From the NCBI RefSeq assembly GCF_018704125.1, contig NZ_JAGTIS010000004.1, forward strand, positions 186,001-250,000: a DNA stretch of 64,000 nt, in the 5' to 3' direction. This DNA is from Metapseudomonas boanensis (lineage in GTDB: Bacteria; Pseudomonadota; Gammaproteobacteria; Pseudomonadales; Pseudomonadaceae). Positions 54,726-63,836 of the stretch are shown in pieces (position 1 is the first letter of the stretch; the number at the start of each line of letters is the position of its first letter). Made by a program: the position numbers and the translations under genes. The notes beneath the pieces were generated by a model, which made no database searches, was not told the DNA's origin, and saw only the letters and a program-made list of their open reading frames with translations.

Positions 54726-56690
54726 ATGAGCACCATTTCGACTCCGAGCCTGCATATCGACACCGTGTTGTCCTACGCCGCCGACGCCAACGCCACGCAG
54801 CCAGGCCCGGGCCGCGAGCCCATCATTACTCGCTCGTGGAAGCGCTGTATCCAGGACTACGGCCTCGATCCGTCCAAGCCTGCACCACCTCGCTTCGTTC
54901 CGCGCCAGGTGCTGCGCGAGCACCAGGACCAGGCCGACGAGTTGATCAACGTCGCCCGCGCTGGCGTCGAGCAGCTGTACCGACACATCGCCGAGTTGGG
55001 TTACGTAATCCTGCTCACCGACAACCGCGGCATCACCGTGCAGTTCCTGGGCGACCCGCTGGATGAGGCCAGTCACCGCAAGACCGGGCTCTACCTCGGT
55101 GCGGACTGGAGCGAAGACCACGCTGGAACCTGCGCCGTCGGCACCTGCATCAAGGAGCAGCAGCCGCTCACCTGCCACCACCACGATCATTTCAGCGCCC
55201 ACCACATCGCCCTGACCTGCACCGCAGTGCCGATTTTCAACCCCCAGGGCCAGCTGCTGGCGGTACTCGACATCTCGGCGCTCAACTCGCCTCCCTCGAA
55301 GGACTCCCAGCAATTCGCCCTGCAGTTGGTCAAACAGTATGCGCGGATGATCGAGGATGCCTACTTCCTGCGGCGCTACCGCGAAAGCCACATCCTGTGC
55401 TTCGATCGCTCGCGCGAGTTCGTGCTGATCAATCGCCAATACCTGCTCGCGCTGGCCGGTGACGGTACGCTGCTCGCAGCCAATACCGCCGCCCGCAACC
55501 TGCTCGCCGAATGTGGCCTGGCACTTCCCGAACGCGCCTCGGCGCTGGCGCGTCAAGTGCGAATCCAGGACCTGTTCGACTGCGAGCCGGATGATATTTT
55601 CAGCATTCCCCACGCCAGCCCCGACCAGGTACGCGCCTTCCGCACCCACCGGCAGAATGCACTGTTCTTCGCCGCCCTGATGGAGCCCAGCCGGCAGCCG
55701 GTCGCGACTCTGGGCAACCCCGCGCAACAGGCGCTGTGCCCTCTGGACGAACTGGCCGATGACGACCCGGCCATGCGCAAGATGCTCGCCCGAGCCAAGC
55801 GCCTGTGCAGCGAACCACTCAACGTGCTGCTCAACGGCGAGACCGGCACCGGCAAGGAGCGCCTGGCGCGGGCGCTGCACGACAGCAGCAACCGCCGCAA
55901 AGCCCCCTTCATCGCCATCAACTGCGCGGCGATGCCCGAATCCCTGATCGAAAGCGAATTGTTCGGCTACCAGCCTGGCACCTTCACTGGTGCACGCAGC
56001 AAGGGCATGCGCGGACTGATCCAACAGGCCGATGGCGGCACCCTGTTCCTCGACGAAATCGGCGACATGCCGCTGCACCTGCAAACCCGCCTGCTGCGCG
56101 TGCTGGCAGAACAGGAGGTGATGCCGCTGGGTGGCGAGAAACCGATCAAGGTCGACATCCGCGTCATTGCCGCCAGCCACCGCGACCTGCGGCAGATGAT
56201 TGAGGCCGGGCAGTTCCGCGAGGACCTGTTCTACCGGCTCAACGGCGCTACCCTTCGCCTGCCCCCACTGCGCGAACGCGCCGACAAGGGTTATCTGATC
56301 GAACGCGTGTTCAGGGAGCTCTGCGAGCAGCGTCAGCGCATTGCGAGGATTCGCGGCGATGCCATGAGCGCCCTGCTGGGGTATGGCTGGCCAGGCAATA
56401 TCCGCGAACTGCGCAACGCCCTGCAGTACGCCCTGGCGACTGCCGAAACGGAAGAAGTCACAGTCAACGACCTGCCCGACGAGTGCCTGCCCAGCGTCAA
56501 TCCCCGCCAGGCCGAACGCCCCCTGCCCCTCCAGGAACAGCAGGGCAGCCAGGCCCGCGACCTTGAGGACACCCTGCGCCGTCACCGCTGGAACGTCAGC
56601 GCCGCGGCCCGCGAGCTGGGGATGTCGCGGCCGACGCTGTATCGCTGGATGAAGGTCTTCGGCATAGTCGCGCCCAACGCTCAGGATTGA
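54726..56690 (+). CDS. AcoR-like sigma-54-dependent activator
   Basis: This 654-residue enhancer-binding protein has a GAF-type sensory half ([40 protein letters not shown]). A central AAA+ domain has Walker A GETGTGKE, Walker [12 protein letters not shown] and [12 protein letters not shown]-terminal Fis-type HTH follows ([20 protein letters not shown]). The sigma-54 contact loop reads GTFTGA instead of GAFTGA, an uncommon change. ATG 54726 has GAGGAGG upstream. It may act on the divergent MetA-type gene or on alcohol/acetoin genes elsewhere. Confidence 0.88.
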   Translation: MSTISTPSLHIDTVLSYAADANATQPGPGREPIITRSWKRCIQDYGLDPSKPAPPRFVPRQVLREHQDQADELINVARAGVEQLYRHIAELGYVILLTDNRGITVQFLGDPLDEASHRKTGLYLGADWSEDHAGTCAVGTCIKEQQPLTCHHHDHFSAHHIALTCTAVPIFNPQGQLLAVLDISALNSPPSKDSQQFALQLVKQYARMIEDAYFLRRYRESHILCFDRSREFVLINRQYLLALAGDGTLLAANTAARNLLAECGLALPERASALARQVRIQDLFDCEPDDIFSIPHASPDQVRAFRTHRQNALFFAALMEPSRQPVATLGNPAQQALCPLDELADDDPAMRKMLARAKRLCSEPLNVLLNGETGTGKERLARALHDSSNRRKAPFIAINCAAMPESLIESELFGYQPGTFTGARSKGMRGLIQQADGGTLFLDEIGDMPLHLQTRLLRVLAEQEVMPLGGEKPIKVDIRVIAASHRDLRQMIEAGQFREDLFYRLNGATLRLPPLRERADKGYLIERVFRELCEQRQRIARIRGDAMSALLGYGWPGNIRELRNALQYALATAETEEVTVNDLPDECLPSVNPRQAERPLPLQEQQGSQARDLEDTLRRHRWNVSAAARELGMSRPTLYRWMKVFGIVAPNAQD

Positions 56691-56759
56691 TTTTGATGCG
56701 CGTCATATTGCGGCCGGTTGGCCGCTGCTAGGCTTCGCGCCGATGACGCAGGAGAACGC

Positions 56760-57890
56760 ATGAACGACTCACCCGATCACCGCTCCGTAGACGTATTTCC
56801 CTACCTCCAGCAGCTTTACGAGCGCGGTGGGTCCGACCTTTTCCTCAGCGTCGGCGCTCCGCCGCACATGAAGGTTGAAGGGCACAGCCAGCCAGCGGGC
56901 GAAGAGGTGCTCAAGCCAGGCGAAGTCCAGCTGATGGCCTACCAGCTGATGACCCAGAAGCAGATCGCCGAATTCGAGCGCGACCTGGAGATGAACCTCG
57001 CCGTCAGCGTGCAGCGCAGCGGGCGCTTCCGGATCAACGTCTACTACCAGCGTGGCGAGGTCGCCATGGTGATCCGCCTGATCAAGAGCGACATCCCCAG
57101 CGTCGCCGCACTCGGCCTGCCGCCGATCCTGGAGAAACTGTCGATGCAGGACCGCGGCCTGATCCTGGTGATCGGCGCCGCCGGCTCCGGCAAGTCCACC
57201 ACCCTGGCGGCGATGCTGGACTACCGCAACCGCCACCGCAGCGGCCATATCGTCTGTATCGAAGATCCGATCGAGTTCCTCCATTCGCACCAGAAGTCCA
57301 TCATCGACCAACGCGAGATCGGCCTGGACACCCACAGCTTCTCCGACGCCCTGCGCAACGTGCTGCGCGAAGCCCCGGACGTGATCATGCTTGGCGAGAT
57401 CCGTGACCTGGATACCATGCAGCACGCCCTGCACTACGCCGAAACCGGCCACTTGTGCCTGGCGACCCTGCACGGCACCAGCAGCAGCCACGCCATCGAG
57501 CGCATCGCCCGTTTCTTCCCTGAAGAGGCGCGGCGCCAGGTGCTGGCAGACCTGTCGCAGAACCTGCTGGCGATGATCGGCCAGCGCCTGGTGCCGGGCC
57601 TGGCGCAGAATCGGGTGGCGGCGGTGGAGCTGATGCTGGGCACACCGTACATCCGCGACCTGATCCAGCGCGATCAACTCGATGACCTCAAATCCGCCAC
57701 CGAGCGGGCGCTGGAACAGGGCATGCAGACCTTCGACCAGCACCTCTACACGCTCTTCCAGACGGGGCGAATCTCCCTGGCCGATGCGCTGAAGTTCGCC
57801 GATTCGCGCACCGACCTGGGCCTGAAGATCAAGCTTGAGCGCGGCTTCGGTGCCGCCGACGCGGAAATGAAGGTTCTGCGCGACGGTTGA
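56760..57890 (+). CDS. PilT/PilU-family retraction ATPase
   Basis: This 376-residue type IV pilus ATPase has the PilU order: SDLFLSVGAPPHMKVEGHSQ, Walker A VIGAAGSGKSTTLAAML, the Asp box CIEDPIEFLHSHQKSIIDQR, Walker B DVIMLGEIRD and the His box HLCLATLHGTSSSHA. It differs enough from the usual PilU, and has no pilT partner next to it, so it is probably a paralogue. ATG 56760 has CAGGAG upstream. Confidence 0.83.
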   Translation: MNDSPDHRSVDVFPYLQQLYERGGSDLFLSVGAPPHMKVEGHSQPAGEEVLKPGEVQLMAYQLMTQKQIAEFERDLEMNLAVSVQRSGRFRINVYYQRGEVAMVIRLIKSDIPSVAALGLPPILEKLSMQDRGLILVIGAAGSGKSTTLAAMLDYRNRHRSGHIVCIEDPIEFLHSHQKSIIDQREIGLDTHSFSDALRNVLREAPDVIMLGEIRDLDTMQHALHYAETGHLCLATLHGTSSSHAIERIARFFPEEARRQVLADLSQNLLAMIGQRLVPGLAQNRVAAVELMLGTPYIRDLIQRDQLDDLKSATERALEQGMQTFDQHLYTLFQTGRISLADALKFADSRTDLGLKIKLERGFGAADAEMKVLRDG

Positions 57891-58096
57891 GCCTTGAGCT
57901 AAACAGCCATGCTGGGTCCTTGACTCGGGGCACATCTTGCCTGCTTCGGGTGTCCGCAATTCCATTGGTCGACCCGATGACCGGTTTTCACCTACGGCAG
58001 CAGGCAATGGGCACCCTGCTATCGTTTTTCAGGTAGTTCCATTGTCACGACTGCGGTCGTTGCCGGCCGTAGTCTTACCCGCAGCGGATCGCCGCC

Positions 58097-58648
58097 ATGA
58101 AGCCAGCCCACCTCGCACACCCGGGTCCTTCAGCTACCCAAAGCGCGCCCATTTCTGACAGACACCGCCACACGACAGGCAAGTACGGAAGCATCATCGC
58201 CCTGCTGATGCTGTTCACGGTCGGCAGCGCCTGTGCCGATCTCAAAGCAGAGTCCGACGTTCAACGCGGCCGCTATCTGATCCAAGTCTCCGGCTGCAAT
58301 GACTGCCACACCCCCGGCTACATGGAGACCGACGGCAAGGTCGACGAGAAACTCTGGCTCACCGGCAGCCAGCTCGGTTGGCGAGGCCCCTGGGGGACGA
58401 CCTATGCCTCCAACTTGCGGCTGGTGGTGCAGAACCTCACGGAGCAGCAATGGCTGAGCCACGCACGCGGCCCGTGGCGGCCGCCCATGCCCTGGTTCAA
58501 CCTGCGCAAGATGCGCGATGAGGACCTGATGGCGATCTTCCGTTACATCCGCCACCTCGGCCCCTCAGGCGCGCCGGCGCCCCTCTACTTGCCCCCGGAC
58601 CAGATGCCGAAGATGCCCTACGCGCAGTTTCCGGGCGCGGTGCCCTGA
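58097..58648 (+). CDS. Mono-haem c-type cytochrome
   Basis: The 183-residue protein has an N-terminal membrane/signal segment (GSIIALLMLFTVGSACA) preceded by a rather long charged leader, then a class I haem site CNDCHTP. The distal Met is probably in the PPDQMPKMPYAQFP tail. It would be periplasmic. It stands alone, with weak ribosome site. A later start inside the leader is possible but no good ATG exists there. Confidence 0.75.
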   Translation: MKPAHLAHPGPSATQSAPISDRHRHTTGKYGSIIALLMLFTVGSACADLKAESDVQRGRYLIQVSGCNDCHTPGYMETDGKVDEKLWLTGSQLGWRGPWGTTYASNLRLVVQNLTEQQWLSHARGPWRPPMPWFNLRKMRDEDLMAIFRYIRHLGPSGAPAPLYLPPDQMPKMPYAQFPGAVP

Positions 58649-58893
58649 GCGACGCTTGGACGATCGACATGCTCCAGGGCCTCCGATTTCGCTGCCGTCC
58701 GACGGCTCGAAAATAAAAAGGTTAGGCATTCCTCGAAAGCACAGGTATTGTGTCGGGCGCTGTGATGCATGTGTCGCCGGGAAATGGTCTGTACTCAAGC
58801 GGTCCCCTCTTCATCGGTTGCTGACCTTCTGCACTCAGTGACAGGCTGGAAAGATCCAGCCGAGCTTTAACTCAGTTTCTAGGAGACATTCCA

Positions 58894-59103
58894 ATGTCCG
58901 AGCGCCAAACCGGCACCGTCAAGTGGTTCAACGATGAAAAGGGCTACGGTTTCATTACCACCGATAACGGTCCGGATCTGTTCGTTCACTACCGTTCTAT
59001 CCAAAGCGCCGGCTTCAAAAGCCTGAAAGAAGGCCAGAAGGTCTCTTTCATCGCTGTGCAGGGCCAAAAAGGCATGCAAGCCGACGAAGTGCAAGTGATC
59101 TGA
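58894..59103 (+). CDS. Cold-shock protein (CspA/CapB family)
   Basis: This 69-residue OB-fold RNA chaperone has RNP1 KGYGFIT and RNP2 LFVHY, followed by [20 protein letters not shown]. It is close in length and sequence style to Pseudomonas CapB. A 5' region of about 240 bp without another gene precedes it and a strong terminator follows at 59121, so it is a single-gene unit. The Phe of the usual VHF is Tyr here. Confidence 0.95.
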   Translation: MSERQTGTVKWFNDEKGYGFITTDNGPDLFVHYRSIQSAGFKSLKEGQKVSFIAVQGQKGMQADEVQVI

Positions 59104-59120
59104 TCACGCACAGAATGAAG

Positions 59121-59148
59121 AAACCGGCCTTCGGGCCGGTTTTTTTTT
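59121..59148 (+). terminator. Intrinsic terminator of the cold-shock gene
   Basis: AAACCGGCC pairs with GGCCGGTTT across a 5-nt loop, continuing into a run of T ending at 59148. Confidence 0.9.
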
Positions 59149-59202
59149 CCGGATACCTTCCAGGGCTGCCCCATCGCGGCGGGCCCGGAACGAGGATGTG
59201 AC

Positions 59203-59382
59203 ATGCGAATCAAGAACTCCCACAGCCGCACCCCGAAAGCACCGCCGGCAACGGCCACCAGCGAGTCGCTGGAAGCCCAGGTAGCAGCCTTCCTCAAGCA
59301 AGGCGGGGAAATCCAGGAAATCGCCAAGGGCGTCAGCGCCCAGGTGACCCCGAGCCGCCATATCCGCATCGGCAACAAGTAA
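59203..59382 (+). CDS. Small basic protein of unknown function (59 aa)
   Basis: This short gene starts at ATG 59203 with GAGGA upstream and encodes 59 residues. The N-terminus is basic (MRIKNSHSRTPKAPPATATS), followed by a predicted helix LEAQVAAFLKQGGEIQEIAK and a basic end PSRHIRIGNK. I recall similar small uncharacterised proteins in pseudomonads. It has no membrane segment. Position between the cold-shock gene and a stress-protein gene hints at a stress role, which is inference. Confidence 0.6.
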   Translation: MRIKNSHSRTPKAPPATATSESLEAQVAAFLKQGGEIQEIAKGVSAQVTPSRHIRIGNK

Positions 59383-59580
59383 GACGCTTGCGCGCCCCCG
59401 GGCGGAAGGGTGCAATGCCCCTCCGCCGGGCGCCAGGGCCGGGCTGAACCGGCCCACGTCTGCCGATGGGCAGGCGCCGCTTGACCAGCATCAGTCAGGG
59501 CTACACTTCCACGCTGGCCACATTGGCCGCAAAGGGACAAGCCAGTTGGGGGCTGGAAACAGCGAGATGAGAGGTGTGCC

Positions 59581-60135
59581 ATGCAGCGGCATTACTACGT
59601 CAGCGACAACCTCAACGATCTGGAAAAGGTCGAAAGCGAACTCGAAGCCTGCGGCATCGATCACGAGCAGATCCATGTCCTCAGCGAACGCGACGCCGAA
59701 GTCGAAAAGCACCAGCTACACGACGTTTCGTCCGTCATGAAACGCGACCTTGTACATTCCAGCCTAATCGGCGTTGGCATCGGCCTGGCGCTGGCAGTAC
59801 TGATGCTGCTGATGGCCTGGTTCAGTGGCTGAACCGAGACCTCCGTCGGCTGGGTTCCATTCGTTTTCCTGGCTGTGGTCCTGTTCGACTTCAGCACCTG
59901 GGAAGGTAGCCTGTTCGGAATCCAGACGCCCAATCCCATCGTCAAACGCTTCGAGCAGCTCCTGCGCGATGGCAAGCGCATATTCTTCGTCGATGTGAAG
60001 CCGACCCAGGAGGAAATCCTCACGCGCGAGGTCAGCCATCACCCAGTGCTGAAACGGGCGGGTACCGGGCAGGCCACGCCCGACTGGGCCGAAGGGTTGC
60101 AGCACAGGCTGCATCAGCTGCACCGGATGGTGTAG
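59581..60135 (+). pseudogene. General-stress (YflT/GSP17M-like) membrane protein split by in-frame TGA
   Basis: The first 83 residues (YYVSDNLNDLEKVESELEAC, then LIGVGIGLALAVLMLLMAWF) end at TGA 59830-59832. The same frame continues for 101 codons with TETSVGWVPFVFLAVVLFDF, then FSTWEGSLFGIQTPN, a KRFEQLLRDGKRIFFVDVKP segment and HHPVLKRAGTGQATPDWAEG. Together these make one protein of about 184 codons of a family common in pseudomonads. I recall Trp at the stop position, so TGG to TGA is the simplest change. Either the gene is recently inactivated or there is a sequencing error or some read-through. Confidence 0.8.
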
Positions 60136-60153
60136 GCCTGGAGCGGATGACCG

Positions 60154-61092
60154 TCAGGCGCCGCCTTCCCCCTCTGACTCCGGCCCGGCGCTGGCTCGGG
60201 CTTCGGCCGCCAGCCAATCGATCAATCGGCGGACCTTCTCCGCTGGTGTCGTTTTGCGACTCCACGCCAGGCGGTACTCCCAGGGCGTGCGCAGCCTGCA
60301 GCGTTCCGCGAACGGCACCACCAGGCGGCCATTGGCGATGTCGTCACTGGCCAGCGCCGTGGTGCCCAGGGCGAATCCCTGGCCGCTTACGGCGCCCTGG
60401 ATCGCATGGCCGATCAGGCCGAATCGCATCCCCCCCGCCTGAGGCTCTGCTTCACCGACATAGGCGGCAAACCAGTCATCCCATCCCGGTAACCTCAAAT
60501 TCGCGGCATTTCTCCAGTGCGTGTGGATCAGCCGCGCCTTTAGCAGGTCGCGCGGTGCGTCGAACGGCCCGAATTGTTCAAGGTACGCCGGGCTGCACAC
60601 CGGAAAGAAGGTTTCGCAGAACAGCCGCTCGCTGGCCTGAGCTGGGGAATCAGCCGTGGTGAAACGAATCGCCAGGGTGGCCTCTCCGCGTTCCAGGTCG
60701 GTGAGCTGCTCTGTGGCTTCGAGGCTGAGGGTGATGTCTGGATTATCGGCGGCGTACTGATTGAGCCGGCGCATCAGCCAATGGCTGGCAATGGAGGGTG
60801 CACAGGTGATGTGGATCGGCCCGTCGTCTTGGCCCCGCAGCTCATCGGCACCGCGAATCAGCAGGTCGAAGGCCTGGGAAACGGTAGCGGCCAGCTTTCG
60901 TCCGTTTTCGTTGAGGCTGACCGTATTGCGCGTACGGTCGAACAGGCTGACCCCGAGTTCGGCCTCCAACAGACGGATCTGCCGGCTTACGGCGCCAGGG
61001 GTGACGGACAACTCCTGGGCGGCTTCGGTGAAGTTACGGCGGCGAGCAGCCACCTCGAAGGTACGCAGGGCAATGAGCGACGGAAGACGCAT
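60154..61092 (-). CDS. LysR-family regulator (GcvA-like)
   Basis: The 312-residue product has an N-terminal HTH (LIALRTFEVAARRRNFTEAA, VTPGAVSRQIRLLEAELGVS) and an effector domain with LLKARLIHTHWRNAANLRLP and the GcvA-like GQGFALG segment. ATG 61092 is preferred to the longer frame from 61185. It is divergent from the EamA transporter gene (123 bp between starts), so it probably controls that gene. Confidence 0.9.
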   Translation of the reverse strand: MRLPSLIALRTFEVAARRRNFTEAAQELSVTPGAVSRQIRLLEAELGVSLFDRTRNTVSLNENGRKLAATVSQAFDLLIRGADELRGQDDGPIHITCAPSIASHWLMRRLNQYAADNPDITLSLEATEQLTDLERGEATLAIRFTTADSPAQASERLFCETFFPVCSPAYLEQFGPFDAPRDLLKARLIHTHWRNAANLRLPGWDDWFAAYVGEAEPQAGGMRFGLIGHAIQGAVSGQGFALGTTALASDDIANGRLVVPFAERCRLRTPWEYRLAWSRKTTPAEKVRRLIDWLAAEARASAGPESEGEGGA

Positions 61093-61215
61093 GGCGGTTC
61101 GCTTTGAGTTTGGCTCAAAGCATAATGACAAAACATCGTTTGAATGCAAGGCACGGCAGCCCGATCCTGCGCACATTGGCCGCACCTGCGGTTTCCCTGC
61201 CTAGCGAGTTTGTTG

Positions 61216-62151
61216 ATGAAAGCTTCCCGCCTGCCCCTGGACTGGTTCGCCTGTGGCTTGATGTTCCTCCTCTGTATCTGCTGGGGATTCCAGCAGGTGG
61301 CGATCAAACTGGTGCTGGATGACGTACCGTCGATCCTGCAACTGGCGATCCGCTCCGGCGGCGCGGCGCTGGTGCTCGGGGCGCTGGTCCTGTGGCGCGA
61401 AGGCCGCAACGCTTTCAACGACGGCACATTGCTGCCCGGCATCAGTGTCGGGGCGCTGTTCGCGCTGGAATTCCTTTTCATTGGCCAGGGCCTGAACCAC
61501 ACCAGCGCATCGCACCTCTCGGTGTTCCTCTACACAGCGCCAATGTTCGCCGCCCTGGGCCTGCACCTGATGCTGCCGGAGGAGCGTCTGTCACCCTTGC
61601 AATGGGCCGGCGTGCTGGTTGCGTTTGGCGGCATCGCGCTGGCGTTCCTGGGACAATCGACGGATGCGCCCGGCAGCATGCTGCTCGGCGACGCCTTCGG
61701 GGTGTTGGCGGCGCTGGCTTGGGGCGCTACCACACTGGTGATCCGTGGCTCGTCCCTGTCGGACGCCTCGGCGGTGAAGACGCTCTTCTACCAATTGTTC
61801 GGTGCTGCCTTGCTGCTGTTCGCCGTGGCTTTCGCCACCGACCAGACGCAGATGATCTTGACCCAGGACGCCTTGCTCAGCCTGGGCTTCCAAGTGGTGG
61901 TGATCGCCCTGGTCAGCTACCTGGCCTGGTTCTGGCTCTTGCGCAAATACCTGGCCTCGCGTCTTTCGGTGCTGTCCTTCATGACGCCGCTGTTCGGCGT
62001 GGCCTTCGGTGTGCTGGTGCTGGGCGAGAGCATCGAGCCCTCGTTCGCGATCGGTGCGGCCCTGGTGCTCGCCGGCATTCTCCTGGTGAGTGGCACCGAG
62101 CTTTTGCGTGAGCGCCTGGCGCGCCGGGCGGTTGTCGCATCCGAAGCCTGA
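61216..62151 (+). CDS. EamA/DMT-family transporter
   Basis: This 311-residue inner-membrane protein has ten hydrophobic helices in two EamA repeats: LLCICWGFQQVAIKLVLDDV with the family's WG motif, and GVLAALAWGATTLVIRGSSL. The second repeat has FMTPLFGVAFGVLVLGESIE. Members export metabolites or amino acids; substrate unknown. It is divergent from a LysR gene. Confidence 0.87.
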   Translation: MKASRLPLDWFACGLMFLLCICWGFQQVAIKLVLDDVPSILQLAIRSGGAALVLGALVLWREGRNAFNDGTLLPGISVGALFALEFLFIGQGLNHTSASHLSVFLYTAPMFAALGLHLMLPEERLSPLQWAGVLVAFGGIALAFLGQSTDAPGSMLLGDAFGVLAALAWGATTLVIRGSSLSDASAVKTLFYQLFGAALLLFAVAFATDQTQMILTQDALLSLGFQVVVIALVSYLAWFWLLRKYLASRLSVLSFMTPLFGVAFGVLVLGESIEPSFAIGAALVLAGILLVSGTELLRERLARRAVVASEA

Positions 62152-62206
62152 TGGCGCGATAGCCGCCGTAAGCCGGCTGGATATCCACGGGTGCCGTCCC
62201 TCCGCC

Positions 62207-62258
62207 GGAGCCAGCTTGCTGGCGAAGGCGCGGGTGGATTCGCGAGCAAGCGCGCTTC
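62207..62258. repeat. REP-like repeat downstream of the EamA gene
   Basis: GGAGCCAGCTTGCTGGCGAA (62207-62226) faces an imperfect inverted copy with the TTCGCGAGCAAGCGCGCTTC form (62239-62258). It mixes the two arm types seen at 131-192 and 12238-12268. Confidence 0.55.
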
Positions 62259-62274
62259 GACGCCAGTAGAGCCC

Positions 62275-63189
62275 TCAACGCCGCCGGATACGCTCCACCA
62301 TCACCCTACCGTCAGCACCCAAACGCCCTCGCACTTCGACGTAATCACCCACACCAGAGGACTTGTCGATTCGGCTGCCTGGGCCGACCACCAGCGGCAG
62401 GCTATCGAGGGTCCAGCCCTCCCCCAGCATGCCCTGAAGACGCAATCGTGAGCCGACCGGGCTGGATGCAGGGCGGCCCTGGGCGTCGCGGGCGCCCTGG
62501 TCGATCCAGTCGACAATGAGCTGGATCTCCACCTCGCTGAGGTACGGTGGGCCGTCATAAGGCATCTGTGGCAGGGACTGCCCACGAATGCGTCGCACCA
62601 GCTCGCTGGCACCGGCCGAGCCCGGCACGATGCGCGCTCGCTCGCCGTGATCCAGGGCAGTTTCATAGGAGATCAGCAGGAAGCCTTCCGGCGCCGAGCC
62701 CATCAGGCCGTAACGCGAGTGGCACTTGGCGCAGCGCATGGCGAAGATCGGCGCGACATGCGCATAGGTGACCGGCTGCCCGGCCGCCGGGTGCTGCAAC
62801 GGCTGCGTCTCGACAGTGCTGGACGAAGGCCGTGAGCCTGGTTGCAGGCCCTCGGCAATCCAGCGCTCGAACAGGGCGATTTCCGCATCACTGAGAAACG
62901 GCGGTCCGGTCATCGGCATCCGTGGCAGGCTGATGCCCTTGAGCCGCCGGATCAGCTCACTGCCCGACGGATCGCCGCTGACCACCACCGGGCGAACCTT
63001 GCTGCCCTTGAGGAGGTCATCGAGGTTGGTCAGCCGCAATCCCAGAGGCGCCGCTTCTCCCGCATGGCAAAGCACACAGCGACTTTGCAGGATCGGCTGG
63101 ATATCGTCGAAGGTAGCCGCCGGCACTCGAGTGCCGCCAGCCAGGAGGGCAAGGAAAAACGGCAGCCACCGCAGTATCCGCCTGGTCAT
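62275..63189 (-). CDS. Exported dihaem c-type cytochrome (planctomycete-type domain)
   Basis: The 304-residue protein has a signal peptide (RRILRWLPFFLALLAGGTRV) and two repeated haem modules: SRCVLCHAGEAAPLGLRL with PRMPMTGPPFLSDAEIALFE, and MRCAKCHSRYGLMGSAPEGF with PQMPYDGPPYLSEVEIQLIV. The repeated MP(M/Y)xGPPxLS segment gives the likely Met ligands. The last 60 residues form a small OB-like domain (GMLGEGWTLDSLPLVVGPGS). It would be a periplasmic electron carrier; no partner gene is close. Confidence 0.82.
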   Translation of the reverse strand: MTRRILRWLPFFLALLAGGTRVPAATFDDIQPILQSRCVLCHAGEAAPLGLRLTNLDDLLKGSKVRPVVVSGDPSGSELIRRLKGISLPRMPMTGPPFLSDAEIALFERWIAEGLQPGSRPSSSTVETQPLQHPAAGQPVTYAHVAPIFAMRCAKCHSRYGLMGSAPEGFLLISYETALDHGERARIVPGSAGASELVRRIRGQSLPQMPYDGPPYLSEVEIQLIVDWIDQGARDAQGRPASSPVGSRLRLQGMLGEGWTLDSLPLVVGPGSRIDKSSGVGDYVEVRGRLGADGRVMVERIRRR

Positions 63190-63509
63190 GTTGCCTCTCT
63201 CTCGCCCCCGAATATGCCGCTAAGCCTAGTGAAGCCATCCCATTCACGCAGATTCTCGGGAACCCTGCCCATGATCTCCCAGTCTGTCCTTCTGAGGCTG
63301 GCGGACGTCGGCCCCAAGCCCCGGGTTCGAATCAGTCGCCGCTGCGTACCCGGGGCTTGTCCCTGCCCGCCTTTCACGGAAACGTCTGCATACAGAATCC
63401 CAACCCTGGCTGGTTTTCCAGACGACAGGTCTAGGCAATGATGGCGACCGCGCCGGACAATGGCCGGTAGCTGAATGAGCTGCATACCGCATCACTGGAG
63501 AATCACTGC
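63190..63509. other. Spacer with a 12-bp-arm palindrome
   Basis: This 320-bp region between divergent genes contains CAAGCCCCGGGT (63315-63326) and its exact inverted copy ACCCGGGGCTTG (63348-63359) around a 21-nt loop. No T-tract follows on either strand. No coding sequence is supported. Confidence 0.5.
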
Positions 63510-63830
63510 ATGAAACCTGCTTCACGTCCTGTCGCCCTGGTCCTTGCAACGAGCCTGCTGGCAAGCCTCGCCGGCTGCGAGCTAGCTGAGGAATCTGCCG
63601 ACAAGCTGGCGCGCAAGGCCGAGGAAGCCGCCCAGGACATCGCCCGGGAAGCGATCGGCGACGCCGTCAACGAGTTGAACAAGAAGGTCGATGAGGTCCA
63701 GGCCTCCGCCAAGGAGTTACTCAACGAGCCCCGGAAACAAGAGCAGCGCAGGGACGAAGAGCCGCGCACCGAGCAGCACCGCGGCCAGGAAGACGAGAAC
63801 ATGATGCCGCCGTCCGGCGTCGAGACCTGA
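63510..63830 (+). CDS. Small coiled lipoprotein
   Basis: This 106-residue lipoprotein has a signal peptide with lipobox LASLAGC (Cys24 region), then a charged alpha-helical repeat of Ala/Glu/Lys (KLARKAEEAAQDIAREAIGD, VNELNKKVDEVQASAKELL) and a highly charged Arg/Glu tail. No enzymatic domain is present. A role as an envelope spacer or structural protein is only a guess. The next gene converges from the window end. Confidence 0.7.
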   Translation: MKPASRPVALVLATSLLASLAGCELAEESADKLARKAEEAAQDIAREAIGDAVNELNKKVDEVQASAKELLNEPRKQEQRRDEEPRTEQHRGQEDENMMPPSGVET

Positions 63831-63836
63831 ACTGAA

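Noticed and set aside
54603-56585. 660-codon open frame opposite the sigma-54 activator
   Set aside because: Antisense shadow of a clear AAA+ regulator gene; no family features.
59830-59832. TGA as a selenocysteine codon
   Set aside because: No SECIS-like hairpin or redox motif is at this place; the codon sits in a turn after a membrane helix where Trp is the simple ancestral residue.
63315-63359. Possible tRNA gene because of GGTTCGAATC inside a GC stem
   Set aside because: No anticodon arm, D arm or acceptor stem can be folded around it, and the 12-bp arms with 21-nt loop do not fit a tRNA.
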